Below are positions 27,357 to 33,660 of a stretch of DNA of 64,000 nucleotides, piece after piece. The stretch comes from Agarilytica sp033852175. Its GTDB lineage: Bacteria; Pseudomonadota; Gammaproteobacteria; Pseudomonadales; Cellvibrionaceae. The position numbers and the translations under genes were made by a program. The number at the start of each line of letters is the position of its first letter. Position 1 is the first letter of the stretch. The stretch is taken from the NCBI GenBank assembly GCA_033852175.1, contig JAWSUY010000027.1, positions 1 to 64,000 of the forward strand, read 5' to 3'. The notes under the pieces are model-generated. The model ran no database searches and had not been told where the DNA came from. It saw only the letters and a program-made list of their open reading frames with translations.

Positions 27357-28503
27357 TGCGTAATAACTTACCAGCAGCGCGCAGCACTAAAATGGCAGGC
27401 ACCAATTGTTCGGTTTCGATTTCCACTGTGGCGGGCATACCATGCTGTAAGGGAATGGCGGAATCGGCGGCCAGCTGAATGGATAGGCTGACTTGCACAC
27501 GACCGTCGCGTACTTCTTCGGCAATTCGTTCGACTTGAACATGCGCTTTACCGTATTGCGTCCACGGAAAGCCGTCGAACATCAGGCGGCCTACCTGGCC
27601 TGCGGTAATGCGCCCAAAAGCGCTCGATGGGGAGAAGTAGGCATCGACATGTAATTGCCCTGCGGGCACAAAAGCGCCCAAACGCTCACCTTCGGCTACG
27701 GGCATACCGACGTAGACATTGGCGGCTTCGCCTATTTTTCCGGCGAAGGGCGCGCGGATTAAGTGTTGTTCAATGTTGTATTTTAGCGCGGTAATTTCTG
27801 CATCCAGCTCGACTTGCGTACGCGCGAGCCGAGCAATTTCAGACAGTAAATGCTGACGCCCCGCCGCACGGTCACTTTGCCGTGCCGCTTGGAATTTACC
27901 AATACGCAACCTCTCTTTACTTACCGCGTTAACCACTGCCTGGGCTTTTTTCGCTTCGGCCCGCGCTTCAATAACATCTAATTCAGAGACGCCACCCTGG
28001 GATATTAACTGTTCAAAACGTGCCAAGCGCTCGGCAGTAAAACGTTGATGGGCTTTAGCTTCAGTCACGCGCGCTTTGGCCACGGCAATAGTCGCATCAG
28101 CCTCGTCACTATTGAATGCTTGGCCAGCCACCAATGCCACTAGCTCGCCTTGCAGGGCCTTATGTTCTTGTACGATGGCCACACGCTTGGCATTACTGGC
28201 CGCCAGCTCTAAGCGCAAAGGCTCGCTATTTAAGGTAATTAACACCTCACCTGCTACTACGGTATCGCCCAAGTGCATATTCACACTCGCAATACGCCCT
28301 GCAGTGAGTGCATGTACCGGCTGGATATTGGTTTTAACTTTTAAACGTGCTTCATTGCTTACACTGTATAACGCAATGGGGACAAAAAAGAACCACAAGC
28401 ACCAAGCGACGAAGATTGAAAATATAAGAAAGGGGAAAAACAAATTACGGCGGTTTTGAGCCGCCGCAAGTGATGCGAGTGTTTTGGAAAATGCTACCGA
28501 CAT
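27349..28503 (-). CDS. HlyD-family periplasmic adaptor of the peptide exporter
   Basis: Membrane-fusion protein of 384 residues. One N-terminal membrane helix (FFPFLIFSIFVAWCLWFFFVPI, about 22-44), a lipoyl half-motif (ALTAGRIASVNMHLGDTVVAGEVLITL), a long coiled coil (about 100-230) and a second lipoyl/beta-barrel part (IRAPFAGKIGEAANVYVGMPVAEGERL). It would link the ABC exporters to a TolC-type outer-membrane channel, which is not encoded here. Good Shine-Dalgarno AGGAA before ATG. It lies 69 bp after the last gene of the micropeptide array, same strand. Confidence 0.88.
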   Translation of the reverse strand: MSVAFSKTLASLAAAQNRRNLFFPFLIFSIFVAWCLWFFFVPIALYSVSNEARLKVKTNIQPVHALTAGRIASVNMHLGDTVVAGEVLITLNSEPLRLELAASNAKRVAIVQEHKALQGELVALVAGQAFNSDEADATIAVAKARVTEAKAHQRFTAERLARFEQLISQGGVSELDVIEARAEAKKAQAVVNAVSKERLRIGKFQAARQSDRAAGRQHLLSEIARLARTQVELDAEITALKYNIEQHLIRAPFAGKIGEAANVYVGMPVAEGERLGAFVPAGQLHVDAYFSPSSAFGRITAGQVGRLMFDGFPWTQYGKAHVQVERIAEEVRDGRVQVSLSIQLAADSAIPLQHGMPATVEIETEQLVPAILVLRAAGKLLRNE

Positions 28504-28572
28504 GAAGATTCCTTTCTGTTCGCTCGTTAAGGATGTACATCGGCGTACGATAGCATTTTTTTATTGGTTGGG

Positions 28573-28632
28573 CTAAAAGCTTCGCTTTACAATAAAATAA
28601 GGACCGGCTTTTAGGGTTGTTTTTGTTTTCAT
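28573..28632 (-). CDS. Array micropeptide 15
   Basis: MKTKTTLKAGPYFIVKRSF. 19 residues, last unit of the array and nearest to hlyD. AAGGAG stands nine nt before ATG. Carries the full A-G-P and C-terminal FIVKRSF motif; the only unit with Tyr after the proline. Confidence 0.85.
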   Translation of the reverse strand: MKTKTTLKAGPYFIVKRSF

Positions 28633-28670
28633 GGACTGCTCCTTAGCTATACGTGGGTTTGGCACAGAGA

Positions 28671-28730
28671 CTAAAATCCACGACGGATAATAATTACCGG
28701 ACCTGCACTTACATTTGTTTTTGTATTCAT
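28671..28730 (-). CDS. Array micropeptide 14
   Basis: MNTKTNVSAGPVIIIRRGF. 19 residues with AAGGAG upstream of ATG. Matches the array consensus throughout; 38 bp separate it from unit 15. Confidence 0.85.
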   Translation of the reverse strand: MNTKTNVSAGPVIIIRRGF

Positions 28731-28763
28731 GGGATTAACTCCTTGTGTTCTCTATATGTTCGG

Positions 28764-28823
28764 CTAGAAACCACGTTTTATGATGATAAGAGGTCCAGCG
28801 GTTACTTTGGTTTTATTGTTCAT
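28764..28823 (-). CDS. Array micropeptide 13
   Basis: MNNKTKVTAGPLIIIKRGF. 19 residues with CGGAG upstream of ATG. Same plan as the consensus with Leu after the proline. Confidence 0.85.
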   Translation of the reverse strand: MNNKTKVTAGPLIIIKRGF

Positions 28824-28857
28824 TTATTAACTCCGTATTGATATGCACTTTAGACTA

Positions 28858-28917
28858 TCAAAATCCTCTTCGAACAATGAGGAATGGTCCGGCATTAATG
28901 TTTGACTTCACTTTCAT
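28858..28917 (-). CDS. Array micropeptide 12
   Basis: MKVKSNINAGPFLIVRRGF. 19 residues with AAAGGAT upstream. A REP doublet separates it from unit 11. Confidence 0.85.
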   Translation of the reverse strand: MKVKSNINAGPFLIVRRGF

Positions 28918-28959
28918 AATCATATCCTTTTATGTTTCCCTGGATGGCAGGGCCGAAAT

Positions 28960-29044
28960 TTCAATGGGGTCAGACTCGATTGAAAAGATCTAAACGCCCA
29001 AAGCCCCCATATATCAGGTTTCAATCGAGTCTGACCCCATTGAA
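28960..29044. repeat. REP doublet (BIME-like) inside the micropeptide array
   Basis: Two inverted full REP copies (28960-28984 and 29020-29044) around a 35-bp spacer. The 85-bp unit differs from the doublet at 32875-32960 by one substitution and one indel, so it is probably a recent insertion. It lies in the gap between units 11 and 12 and disrupts neither. Confidence 0.9.
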
Positions 29045-29059
29045 CTTTCGTCTGCAGAG

Positions 29060-29119
29060 CTAAAAGTTTCGCCGAATGATTAACATTGGGCCAACTGTAA
29101 CTTTATTTTTCGTCTTCAT
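29060..29119 (-). CDS. Array micropeptide 11
   Basis: MKTKNKVTVGPMLIIRRNF. 19 residues with AGGAA upstream. Divergent at the centre: V-G-P in place of A-G-P, and Asn before the terminal Phe. Confidence 0.82.
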   Translation of the reverse strand: MKTKNKVTVGPMLIIRRNF

Positions 29120-29155
29120 TCGTTGATTCCTGCATTACGGGTTGTTTTTTGCCGA

Positions 29156-29215
29156 TCAAAAACTACGGCGAATGATAATGAACGGGCCCGCCTGAACACT
29201 TGACTTTGCTTCCAT
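29156..29215 (-). CDS. Array micropeptide 10
   Basis: MEAKSSVQAGPFIIIRRSF. 19 residues with CGGAG upstream. Glu2 replaces the usual Lys or Asn. Confidence 0.85.
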   Translation of the reverse strand: MEAKSSVQAGPFIIIRRSF

Positions 29216-29248
29216 TTCTTACTCCGATTTAAAACAACTATTACTTAA

Positions 29249-29308
29249 TTAAAATCCGCGCCTTACGATAAGAATAGGGCCGGACTTAAGGTTTGTTTTG
29301 GTTTTCAT
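29249..29308 (-). CDS. Array micropeptide 9
   Basis: MKTKTNLKSGPILIVRRGF. 19 residues with a weaker GGAATG upstream. S-G-P replaces A-G-P, which is still a small residue before Gly. Confidence 0.85.
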   Translation of the reverse strand: MKTKTNLKSGPILIVRRGF

Positions 29309-29337
29309 AATGACATTCCATTTGTTGGCTTCGTGCT

Positions 29338-29397
29338 TCAAAAGCTCCGTCGAACTATAAGGAATTGACCGGCCTGAACATTTGACTTTATTTTCAT
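29338..29397 (-). CDS. Array micropeptide 8 (AGQ variant)
   Basis: MKIKSNVQAGQFLIVRRSF. 19 residues with GGGAG upstream. The only unit in which the proline is replaced (A-G-Q); the remainder is consensus. Confidence 0.85.
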   Translation of the reverse strand: MKIKSNVQAGQFLIVRRSF

Positions 29398-29409
29398 GAC
29401 TTACTCCCT

Positions 29410-29468
29410 TTAAAAACTACGCCTTACTATTATAATCGGACCTAACTTTAGGCTCGTCTTTTTTTCAT
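29410..29468 (-). pseudogene. Array micropeptide 7, frameshifted
   Basis: Same layout as the other units, with GGAAAGAG upstream of ATG, but it reads MKKRRA-stop because the run after ATG has seven A residues. One more A would give MKKKTSLKLGPIIIVRRSF, an ordinary array member. It is a decayed unit, an assembly error in a homopolymer, or a unit expressed by slippage on the A run. Confidence 0.75.
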
Positions 29469-29497
29469 TATCTCTTTCCGTTTATCAGAATTATGAT

Positions 29498-29557
29498 TTA
29501 GAAGCTTTTTCGTATGATCAAAAACGGACCTGCAGTAACATTACATTTTTGTTTCAT
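29498..29557 (-). CDS. Array micropeptide 6
   Basis: MKQKCNVTAGPFLIIRKSF. 19 residues with AAGGTG upstream. The only member containing cysteine (Cys5, in the presumed leader half). Confidence 0.85.
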   Translation of the reverse strand: MKQKCNVTAGPFLIIRKSF

Positions 29558-29593
29558 ATCTACACCTTGCTATTTTGATTTTACTGCCTATAT

Positions 29594-29616
29594 TTCAACA
29601 GGATCAGACTCGATTA
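29594..29616. repeat. Degenerate REP in the micropeptide array
   Basis: Single decayed REP copy containing GATCAGACTCGATT, in the enlarged gap between units 5 and 6. Confidence 0.6.
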
Positions 29617-29660
29617 ATCCTGCAACATTTACACTAATATTATTAGCTCAATCAATTCAA

Positions 29661-29720
29661 CTAAAAACTACGCCTTACAATAAAAACAGGACCGGCTTGT
29701 ATCTTTGTATTTTCTTTCAT
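29661..29720 (-). CDS. Array micropeptide 5
   Basis: MKENTKIQAGPVFIVRRSF. 19 residues with a strong GGGAGG six nt before ATG. Its last nine residues differ only at two positions from the C-terminus of the lipoprotein at 33990-34415. Confidence 0.85.
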   Translation of the reverse strand: MKENTKIQAGPVFIVRRSF

Positions 29721-29757
29721 AATCAACCTCCCTATTTACTTATAAATGTGAACTCAG

Positions 29758-29817
29758 TTAAAAACCACTACGTACAATAAAAAACGGGCCAGCCTTAACA
29801 TTAGTTTTATTTTTCAC
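29758..29817 (-). CDS. Array micropeptide 4 (GTG start)
   Basis: MKNKTNVKAGPFFIVRSGF, starting at GTG with GGAG eight nt upstream. The only unit without an ATG; otherwise full consensus. Confidence 0.82.
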   Translation of the reverse strand: MKNKTNVKAGPFFIVRSGF

Positions 29818-29835
29818 AATAGCATCTCCATTAAA

Positions 29836-29895
29836 TCAAAAATTTTTTCTTACTATCATAAACGGACCAGCGCTTATGTTTGTTGTTGCTTTCAT
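29836..29895 (-). CDS. Array micropeptide 3
   Basis: MKATTNISAGPFMIVRKNF. 19 residues with AAAGGCG upstream. Only 18 bp separate it from unit 4. Confidence 0.85.
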   Translation of the reverse strand: MKATTNISAGPFMIVRKNF

Positions 29896-29988
29896 AACAA
29901 TCGCCTTTAGTTTTCCCTAATGGTTTATAGATACAGGCTGACATTAACCCGAATCAACTTATTTCACGGTTTTAGTCAACGAATTCGT

Positions 29989-30048
29989 CTAAAAACTACG
30001 CTTTACAATAAAGAATGGACCGGCTTTTATCTTTGTATCTGTTTTCAT
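29989..30048 (-). CDS. Array micropeptide 2
   Basis: MKTDTKIKAGPFFIVKRSF. 19 residues with GGGAAG upstream. Follows the consensus closely, with Asp4 replacing Lys. Confidence 0.85.
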   Translation of the reverse strand: MKTDTKIKAGPFFIVKRSF

Positions 30049-30085
30049 AATCAACTTCCCTACTTACTTATAAATATCGACTCAG

Positions 30086-30133
30086 TTAAAAACCACTACG
30101 CAGTATAAACACCGGACCAGCTTTTACATTCAT
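30086..30133 (-). CDS. Array micropeptide 1 (first, shortened)
   Basis: MNVKAGPVFILRSGF, 15 residues, the promoter-proximal unit. It lacks the KTKT segment, so its part before A-G-P is only four residues, and it has the best Shine-Dalgarno (AAGGAGA, seven nt spacing). Confidence 0.85.
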   Translation of the reverse strand: MNVKAGPVFILRSGF

Positions 30134-30515
30134 AACATTCTCCTTATCAATAAAATTTAAACGATACGAAATATCTTTAGCGAAAAGTAGCGCCAAATTT
30201 TTATTCGTTATTGGGTGAGATTTTTAGCATTTAACATTATTTCCCTATGACAAAGCATTATTGTCCTTAAATATCATTGAGCGAACCGTCAAGCGCGTGT
30301 GAAAGGGGAATATTCACCTTGCGGCCACTGAGAACAAACTTATAACAAGAGGATAACCGCGTCAATAGAAAATTTAACATGTGCTGTTAGAGACCCCCTA
30401 CAATCATTAGCGCCACCCTCATATGACATCAAAAACATCTTGCGCATATCAAATTGCGCCACTATGATCACTAAAACGTCACACAAACGGAAGCTACACA
30501 CTAAGGACAGTAAAA
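30134..30515. other. Divergent intergenic region upstream of the array
   Basis: 382 bp between the first micropeptide and the MaoC-like gene. It is AT-rich and carries no open frame matching the micropeptide motif. It must hold the promoters of both divergent transcripts. Confidence 0.6.
30168..30196 (-). promoter_or_regulatory. Candidate promoter of the micropeptide-exporter operon
   Basis: On the minus strand TTGGCG (30196-30191) and TATTTC (30173-30168) are spaced by 17 bp, with the first micropeptide ATG 34 bp downstream. The -10 is a weak match; by-eye prediction. Confidence 0.3.
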
Positions 30516-31436
30516 ATGGAAGATGCTTTTCACGCCTACGATATCGACAATTCGATATCATACTTCGCACGTTATTTAAGCAGCCTCACCCTAGGCATCG
30601 TACGTAAACATAAGCCAGACCTTGATACACGACTGCCCCAGTTCGAATCTCAAGTGACGCTAAATGAAAATACGGACAGAAAATGGTGCTCATTATTTGA
30701 TACCGACCCAGAACTGAATGCACCGTTCACGCGCTACATACCTACCAGCTCCCAAGCGATTATTGAATATGTAAAACGACTGAACATTCGTTATCAAAAT
30801 CTTGTTTTTGCCGCGAGTCATATTGATTTCCTGACGAATGACAAGGGCTCTCGCGCAGAAAATGATATTCATTTGCGCTACCGTTATTGCGGTGCTGAAT
30901 CGGTTAACAGAGCTTCTAGTGTTGCATGTTTTAGTACGGAAGTAACAGGGCTGCATTCTAGGCCATTAGTCCGGCAAACCGATTATTTTTATTTGCGAAA
31001 GTCTCCGTGTAACACCCCGATCGAAAACGCCACTGTTCGTCAAATTCGCTCGATGCCGCGTAAACGCAGACGCTTATCTAAGCAAGACTTAATCGGTGAG
31101 TTTTTTATTTGGAAAAGAATGGGCTTGGACTTTGGTAAATTATCAGGTGATTTAAACTTATTGCACATACTGGATTCAACTGCGCGCTTCACCAATAAAA
31201 GCAGAGGGTTTGTTCAAGGCTTGTGTACATTGAATATTATAATAGGGCTTATGTGGCAACGTTATCCTCAAGGACTGGCCAGCCTTAGCATCTTTTATTC
31301 TCGTCCTGTGCTGCACGACCAAAATGTTTTCCTACTGTGCGATGGCAGGACTTTCGAACTAATTGATGAGAAAGACCAACTAGTCGCCTTCGGCGAGATT
31401 ATTTCAACGGATTCAGATTCGATTGAAAAATGCTGA
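30516..31436 (+). CDS. MaoC/hotdog-like dehydratase-family protein
   Basis: Protein of 306 residues. The C-terminal half contains LSGDLNLLHILDSTARFTNKSRGFVQGLCTL (from residue 209), matching the SGDxNPxHxD...G hydratase signature of MaoC-like hotdog enzymes, with Asp212 and His217 as the likely catalytic pair; the Pro is replaced by Leu. The N-terminal half may be the partner hotdog fold, as in double-hotdog enoyl hydratases. These act on acyl-CoA or acyl-ACP. The last residues (STDSDSIEKC) derive from a REP element. It is divergent from the micropeptide operon; a link is possible but unproven. Confidence 0.6.
   Translation: MEDAFHAYDIDNSISYFARYLSSLTLGIVRKHKPDLDTRLPQFESQVTLNENTDRKWCSLFDTDPELNAPFTRYIPTSSQAIIEYVKRLNIRYQNLVFAASHIDFLTNDKGSRAENDIHLRYRYCGAESVNRASSVACFSTEVTGLHSRPLVRQTDYFYLRKSPCNTPIENATVRQIRSMPRKRRRLSKQDLIGEFFIWKRMGLDFGKLSGDLNLLHILDSTARFTNKSRGFVQGLCTLNIIIGLMWQRYPQGLASLSIFYSRPVLHDQNVFLLCDGRTFELIDEKDQLVAFGEIISTDSDSIEKC
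31403..31427. repeat. Degenerate REP at the end of the MaoC-like gene
   Basis: Arms TTCAAC and ATTGAA around GGATTCAGATTCG; translated as part of the C-terminus of the gene. Confidence 0.6.
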
Positions 31437-31582
31437 CGGGCGAATAAACGGACAGAGAAAATGTGTAATAACTCGCTTTTTTTTGAACCTGGATATACAT
31501 AACAGCGAAAACTGAAAAGTAGCAACGGAAGATACCTTTTCCCCCGCCGCCACATACGGTTTACCACGCTAGGCCCCTGCCG

Positions 31583-31873
31583 CTAGCGTCCTCTAACCGT
31601 CAAATCCCACTCTCCGGGCAGATCGGCGGTTATGTGTAGTATTCCAGATTCAAGGTGAACGGTAGCGTTTTGACCTACACCAAACCCCATTGCCTTTAAC
31701 CACTTACCGCGCAATACAATGCAGGGGTCCATGGTCATAACAGGTGGGCGCTCTGTGGCACCGTCAACAACCGGTCGCTCAACAAAGATGGACTTCTTAA
31801 CGGTAAGTCGTCGGGTATAGGAAAAATTATCTTGGGGTGAGGGGGACTCTAGCGTAGAATTAACTTCAGCCAT
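31583..31873 (-). CDS. symE: SymE-family type I toxin
   Basis: A 96-residue AbrB-fold protein. The core PCIVLRGKWLKAMGFGVGQNATVHLESGILHIT is the SymE signature (xLxGxWLxxxGFxxG). E. coli SymE is an SOS-induced RNA-directed toxin controlled by the antisense RNA SymR. No LexA box (CTG-N10-CAG) was found by eye in the first 60 bp upstream, so regulation may differ. A plus-strand hairpin and terminator lie upstream of the start, as would be needed for a SymR-like antisense RNA. Confidence 0.8.
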   Translation of the reverse strand: MAEVNSTLESPSPQDNFSYTRRLTVKKSIFVERPVVDGATERPPVMTMDPCIVLRGKWLKAMGFGVGQNATVHLESGILHITADLPGEWDLTVRGR

Positions 31874-32003
31874 AATGGACTCTCAACAGTCTGTTTAGGT
31901 TAGCCGCCTCTGACGTGTTCTAGCACTAAGGGGTGGCGATTTTCACTTATATTTTTCACGAAAGCGTGAAATCTACTTATTGCTTCTCCTTCATTTTGTT
32001 TAG

Positions 32004-32063
32004 AAGCCCGGTTATTGAAACTCAATCAACTGAGTAAATCAACAGCTAACGGGCCTTTTTTTA
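32004..32063 (+). terminator. Rho-independent terminator upstream of symE
   Basis: Outer stem AAGCCCGGTTA (32004-32014) pairs with TAACGGGCCTT (32047-32057) with one bulge; an inner hairpin ACTCA/TGAGT is nested inside; seven T follow. No plus-strand protein gene precedes it, which suggests a non-coding transcript. Confidence 0.6.
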
Positions 32064-32152
32064 TTACTTGTGATGTTAATAGCCGAGCGATGGAACGCGA
32101 GCATCTTCCGATTAAAGTTTTGAAGACAATTCAATAAAATGGGCGCCATTTT

Positions 32153-32177
32153 TTCAATTGCGTCAGACTCGATTGAA
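32153..32177. repeat. REP element
   Basis: Near-complete REP (TTCAATTGCGTCAGACTCGA plus TTGAA) flanked by GGCGCC on both sides (near 32142 and 32181). Confidence 0.75.
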
Positions 32178-32251
32178 AATTGGCGCCGCTCTTATTTATG
32201 TCAAAAATTATGCTCTACTCCTAACCCAACGCCTTCCAACTGAGATTCGAT

Positions 32252-32275
32252 TTCAATCGAATCTGACACTATTGA
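32252..32275. repeat. Degenerate REP at the lipoprotein gene end
   Basis: TTCAATCGAATCTGACACTA then TTGA, overlapping the last codons of the adjacent gene. Confidence 0.65.
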
Positions 32276-32715
32276 CCCCGAACAAATAGCTTACCGCCAA
32301 CGCCTTCATCAAGAATAAATTCGTGATAAAACGTTTGGCCACCTGAACCAGCTTTAATTGACGCAGTACCCGAGGCGATATACTTACCCGACACAAGTTT
32401 CTTAGCTGAAGTTCTTAAATCCATATCGGGGAACTCTTGACCGTAAACCACATATCTACCATCCAGCAAGATGTGATTAAGAGCTCCAGATTCATCCTCT
32501 TTGTTCATGACATTCCAGTACACACAATCGGATATACATTCCTCCTGAAACAATTCGAAATTGTAGACTTTAATCGTACGATTTTTAGGAGCCCCATTAA
32601 ATGAGAACGTTAGTTGATCGTTTCGATATTCAGTTTTCATTGTAATAAATTTTTGGCAGCCTACTACTCCAGCGCCTATTACGGCCAAAAAAACAGCTAA
32701 TACAGTACATTTCAT
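32269..32715 (-). CDS. Hypothetical lipoprotein
   Basis: About 148 residues. The signal peptide MKCTVLAVFLAVIGAGVVGC ends in lipobox GVVGC. The remainder is a soluble domain with one Cys pair (EECISDCVYW), probably a disulfide, and predicted beta structure (GKYIASGTASIKAGSGGQTFYHEFIL). No family recognised. The open frame extends to 32736, but ATG 32715 starts directly at the signal peptide. Its stop region lies in a REP element. Confidence 0.7.
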   Translation of the reverse strand: MKCTVLAVFLAVIGAGVVGCQKFITMKTEYRNDQLTFSFNGAPKNRTIKVYNFELFQEECISDCVYWNVMNKEDESGALNHILLDGRYVVYGQEFPDMDLRTSAKKLVSGKYIASGTASIKAGSGGQTFYHEFILDEGVGGKLFVRGQ

Positions 32716-32874
32716 TGGGCTTGAACTCGGGTACAAAATGTTTTTCGTGTTTTCCCAATCTTCCGCTTCTTACACACGGTAATGTGTTTTGCGTAGGAGG
32801 GATCAACAATAAATTTACTGAGCACTTTAGTAAACAGACCATCACGCCGAGCATCACCCAAATTATTTTTAGCT

Positions 32875-32960
32875 TTCAATGGGGTCAGACTCGATTGAAA
32901 AGGTCTAAACGCCCAAAGCCTCCCATATATCAGGTTTCAATCGAGTCTGACCCCATTGAA
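32875..32960. repeat. REP doublet overlapping the RAYT gene end
   Basis: Inverted pair of full REPs (32875-32899 and 32936-32960). The second copy encodes the last ten codons of the transposase (FSMGSDSIET-stop). Nearly identical to 28960-29044. Confidence 0.9.
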
Positions 32961-33655
32961 AAAGTGCGGGAACGTCGATCACCTCCGCGTATTTTAGGAG
33001 CAACCTGCCGCGCAAGCTTAGCTTCGATTAGCTCTTTAAAATAGCCATCGCCTAGCACCCATGATTTATTGGTCGATTCTCGAATTTCTGCCATCGTTCT
33101 TTCGGGTATTTTTGCTTCAAATAAGGCCCGATATGCAACTAAACGCTTGTCTAGCGTTGTACCCAGTTTTTGATATTCTTCATGGGGCGACACTAAATCA
33201 TCTTGCAGGCCCATTGCATTTGTTCGATAGCTAGACCACGGGTATTCTGAAGGGTGCTCGACCATTCCTTCAGCCCTAACGGGATTGAGCTCTATATAAC
33301 GGTAACAGGTTAATAGGTATCCCTCAGAGTCAATTAACGATGCTTTGTAGCGGCCTTCCCACAACGTACCCGTTCGTTGGTATGTGTAGTTAAAATACTG
33401 AACGTAGTACCGACCTAGTGACTGCATGGCTTTACTAATGCCAATTTTGGTATGCGGAGTTATAAGCAGGTGAACGTGGTTTGTCATCAATACGTATGCG
33501 TGTATTTCACACTCGTATTTAGTGCAAGCTTGGTTTAGTTTTTCTAAGTAGAAACGATAATCCGCTTCAGTATAGAAGATTGGGTCACGGTTATTGCCGC
33601 GAATAATAACGTGCTGCGGATGACCAGTGAGGACAAAGCGGGGTTGACGAGCCAT
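32930..33655 (-). CDS. REP-associated tyrosine transposase (RAYT, Y1_Tnp)
   Basis: Single-strand HUH transposase of the IS200/IS605-like REP family, 241 residues. The metal-binding HUH motif is His60/His62 in MTNHVHLLI; Tyr83/Tyr84 in LGRYYVQYFN is the probable nucleophile region; LWEGRYKASLI and YIELNPVRA are family hallmarks. RAYTs recognise and are thought to spread the REP sequences flanking them. Matching REP doublets lie at its 3' end and throughout the region. All motifs are present, so it may be active. Its C-terminus is encoded by REP sequence. Confidence 0.92.
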   Translation of the reverse strand: MARQPRFVLTGHPQHVIIRGNNRDPIFYTEADYRFYLEKLNQACTKYECEIHAYVLMTNHVHLLITPHTKIGISKAMQSLGRYYVQYFNYTYQRTGTLWEGRYKASLIDSEGYLLTCYRYIELNPVRAEGMVEHPSEYPWSSYRTNAMGLQDDLVSPHEEYQKLGTTLDKRLVAYRALFEAKIPERTMAEIRESTNKSWVLGDGYFKELIEAKLARQVAPKIRGGDRRSRTFSMGSDSIET

Positions 33656-33660
33656 AACGA

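Larger units (their letters stand above)
31874..32268. other. Intergenic with possible antisense sRNA
   Basis: Plus-strand structures include a hairpin TTTCACG-AAAG-CGTGAAA (31954-31971) and a terminator ending at 32063. A transcript starting inside symE on the plus strand and ending there would be antisense to the symE leader. Two REP copies (32153-32177 and 32252-32275) fill the right half. Confidence 0.4.

Noticed and set aside
29514..30108. Plus-strand open frames of 62 and 88 residues across the micropeptide array
   Set aside because: They are antisense shadows; their repeated IDSVKNHY-type ends simply mirror the repeated minus-strand peptide genes.
28573..30133. Regular repeats resembling a CRISPR array
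   Set aside because: Units vary in length and DNA sequence, spacing is irregular, each has a start codon, stop codon and usually a ribosome site, and no cas gene is near.
22102..31436. RiPP modification enzymes (radical SAM, LanM, YcaO, PqqD-like) near the array
   Set aside because: No protein in the neighbourhood shows CxxxCxxC radical SAM, YcaO or lanthipeptide motifs; the MaoC-like gene is the only extra enzyme.
31874..31935. LexA box upstream of symE
   Set aside because: CAG/CTG triplets occur (CAGACTG) but not with the required CTG-N10-CAG spacing.
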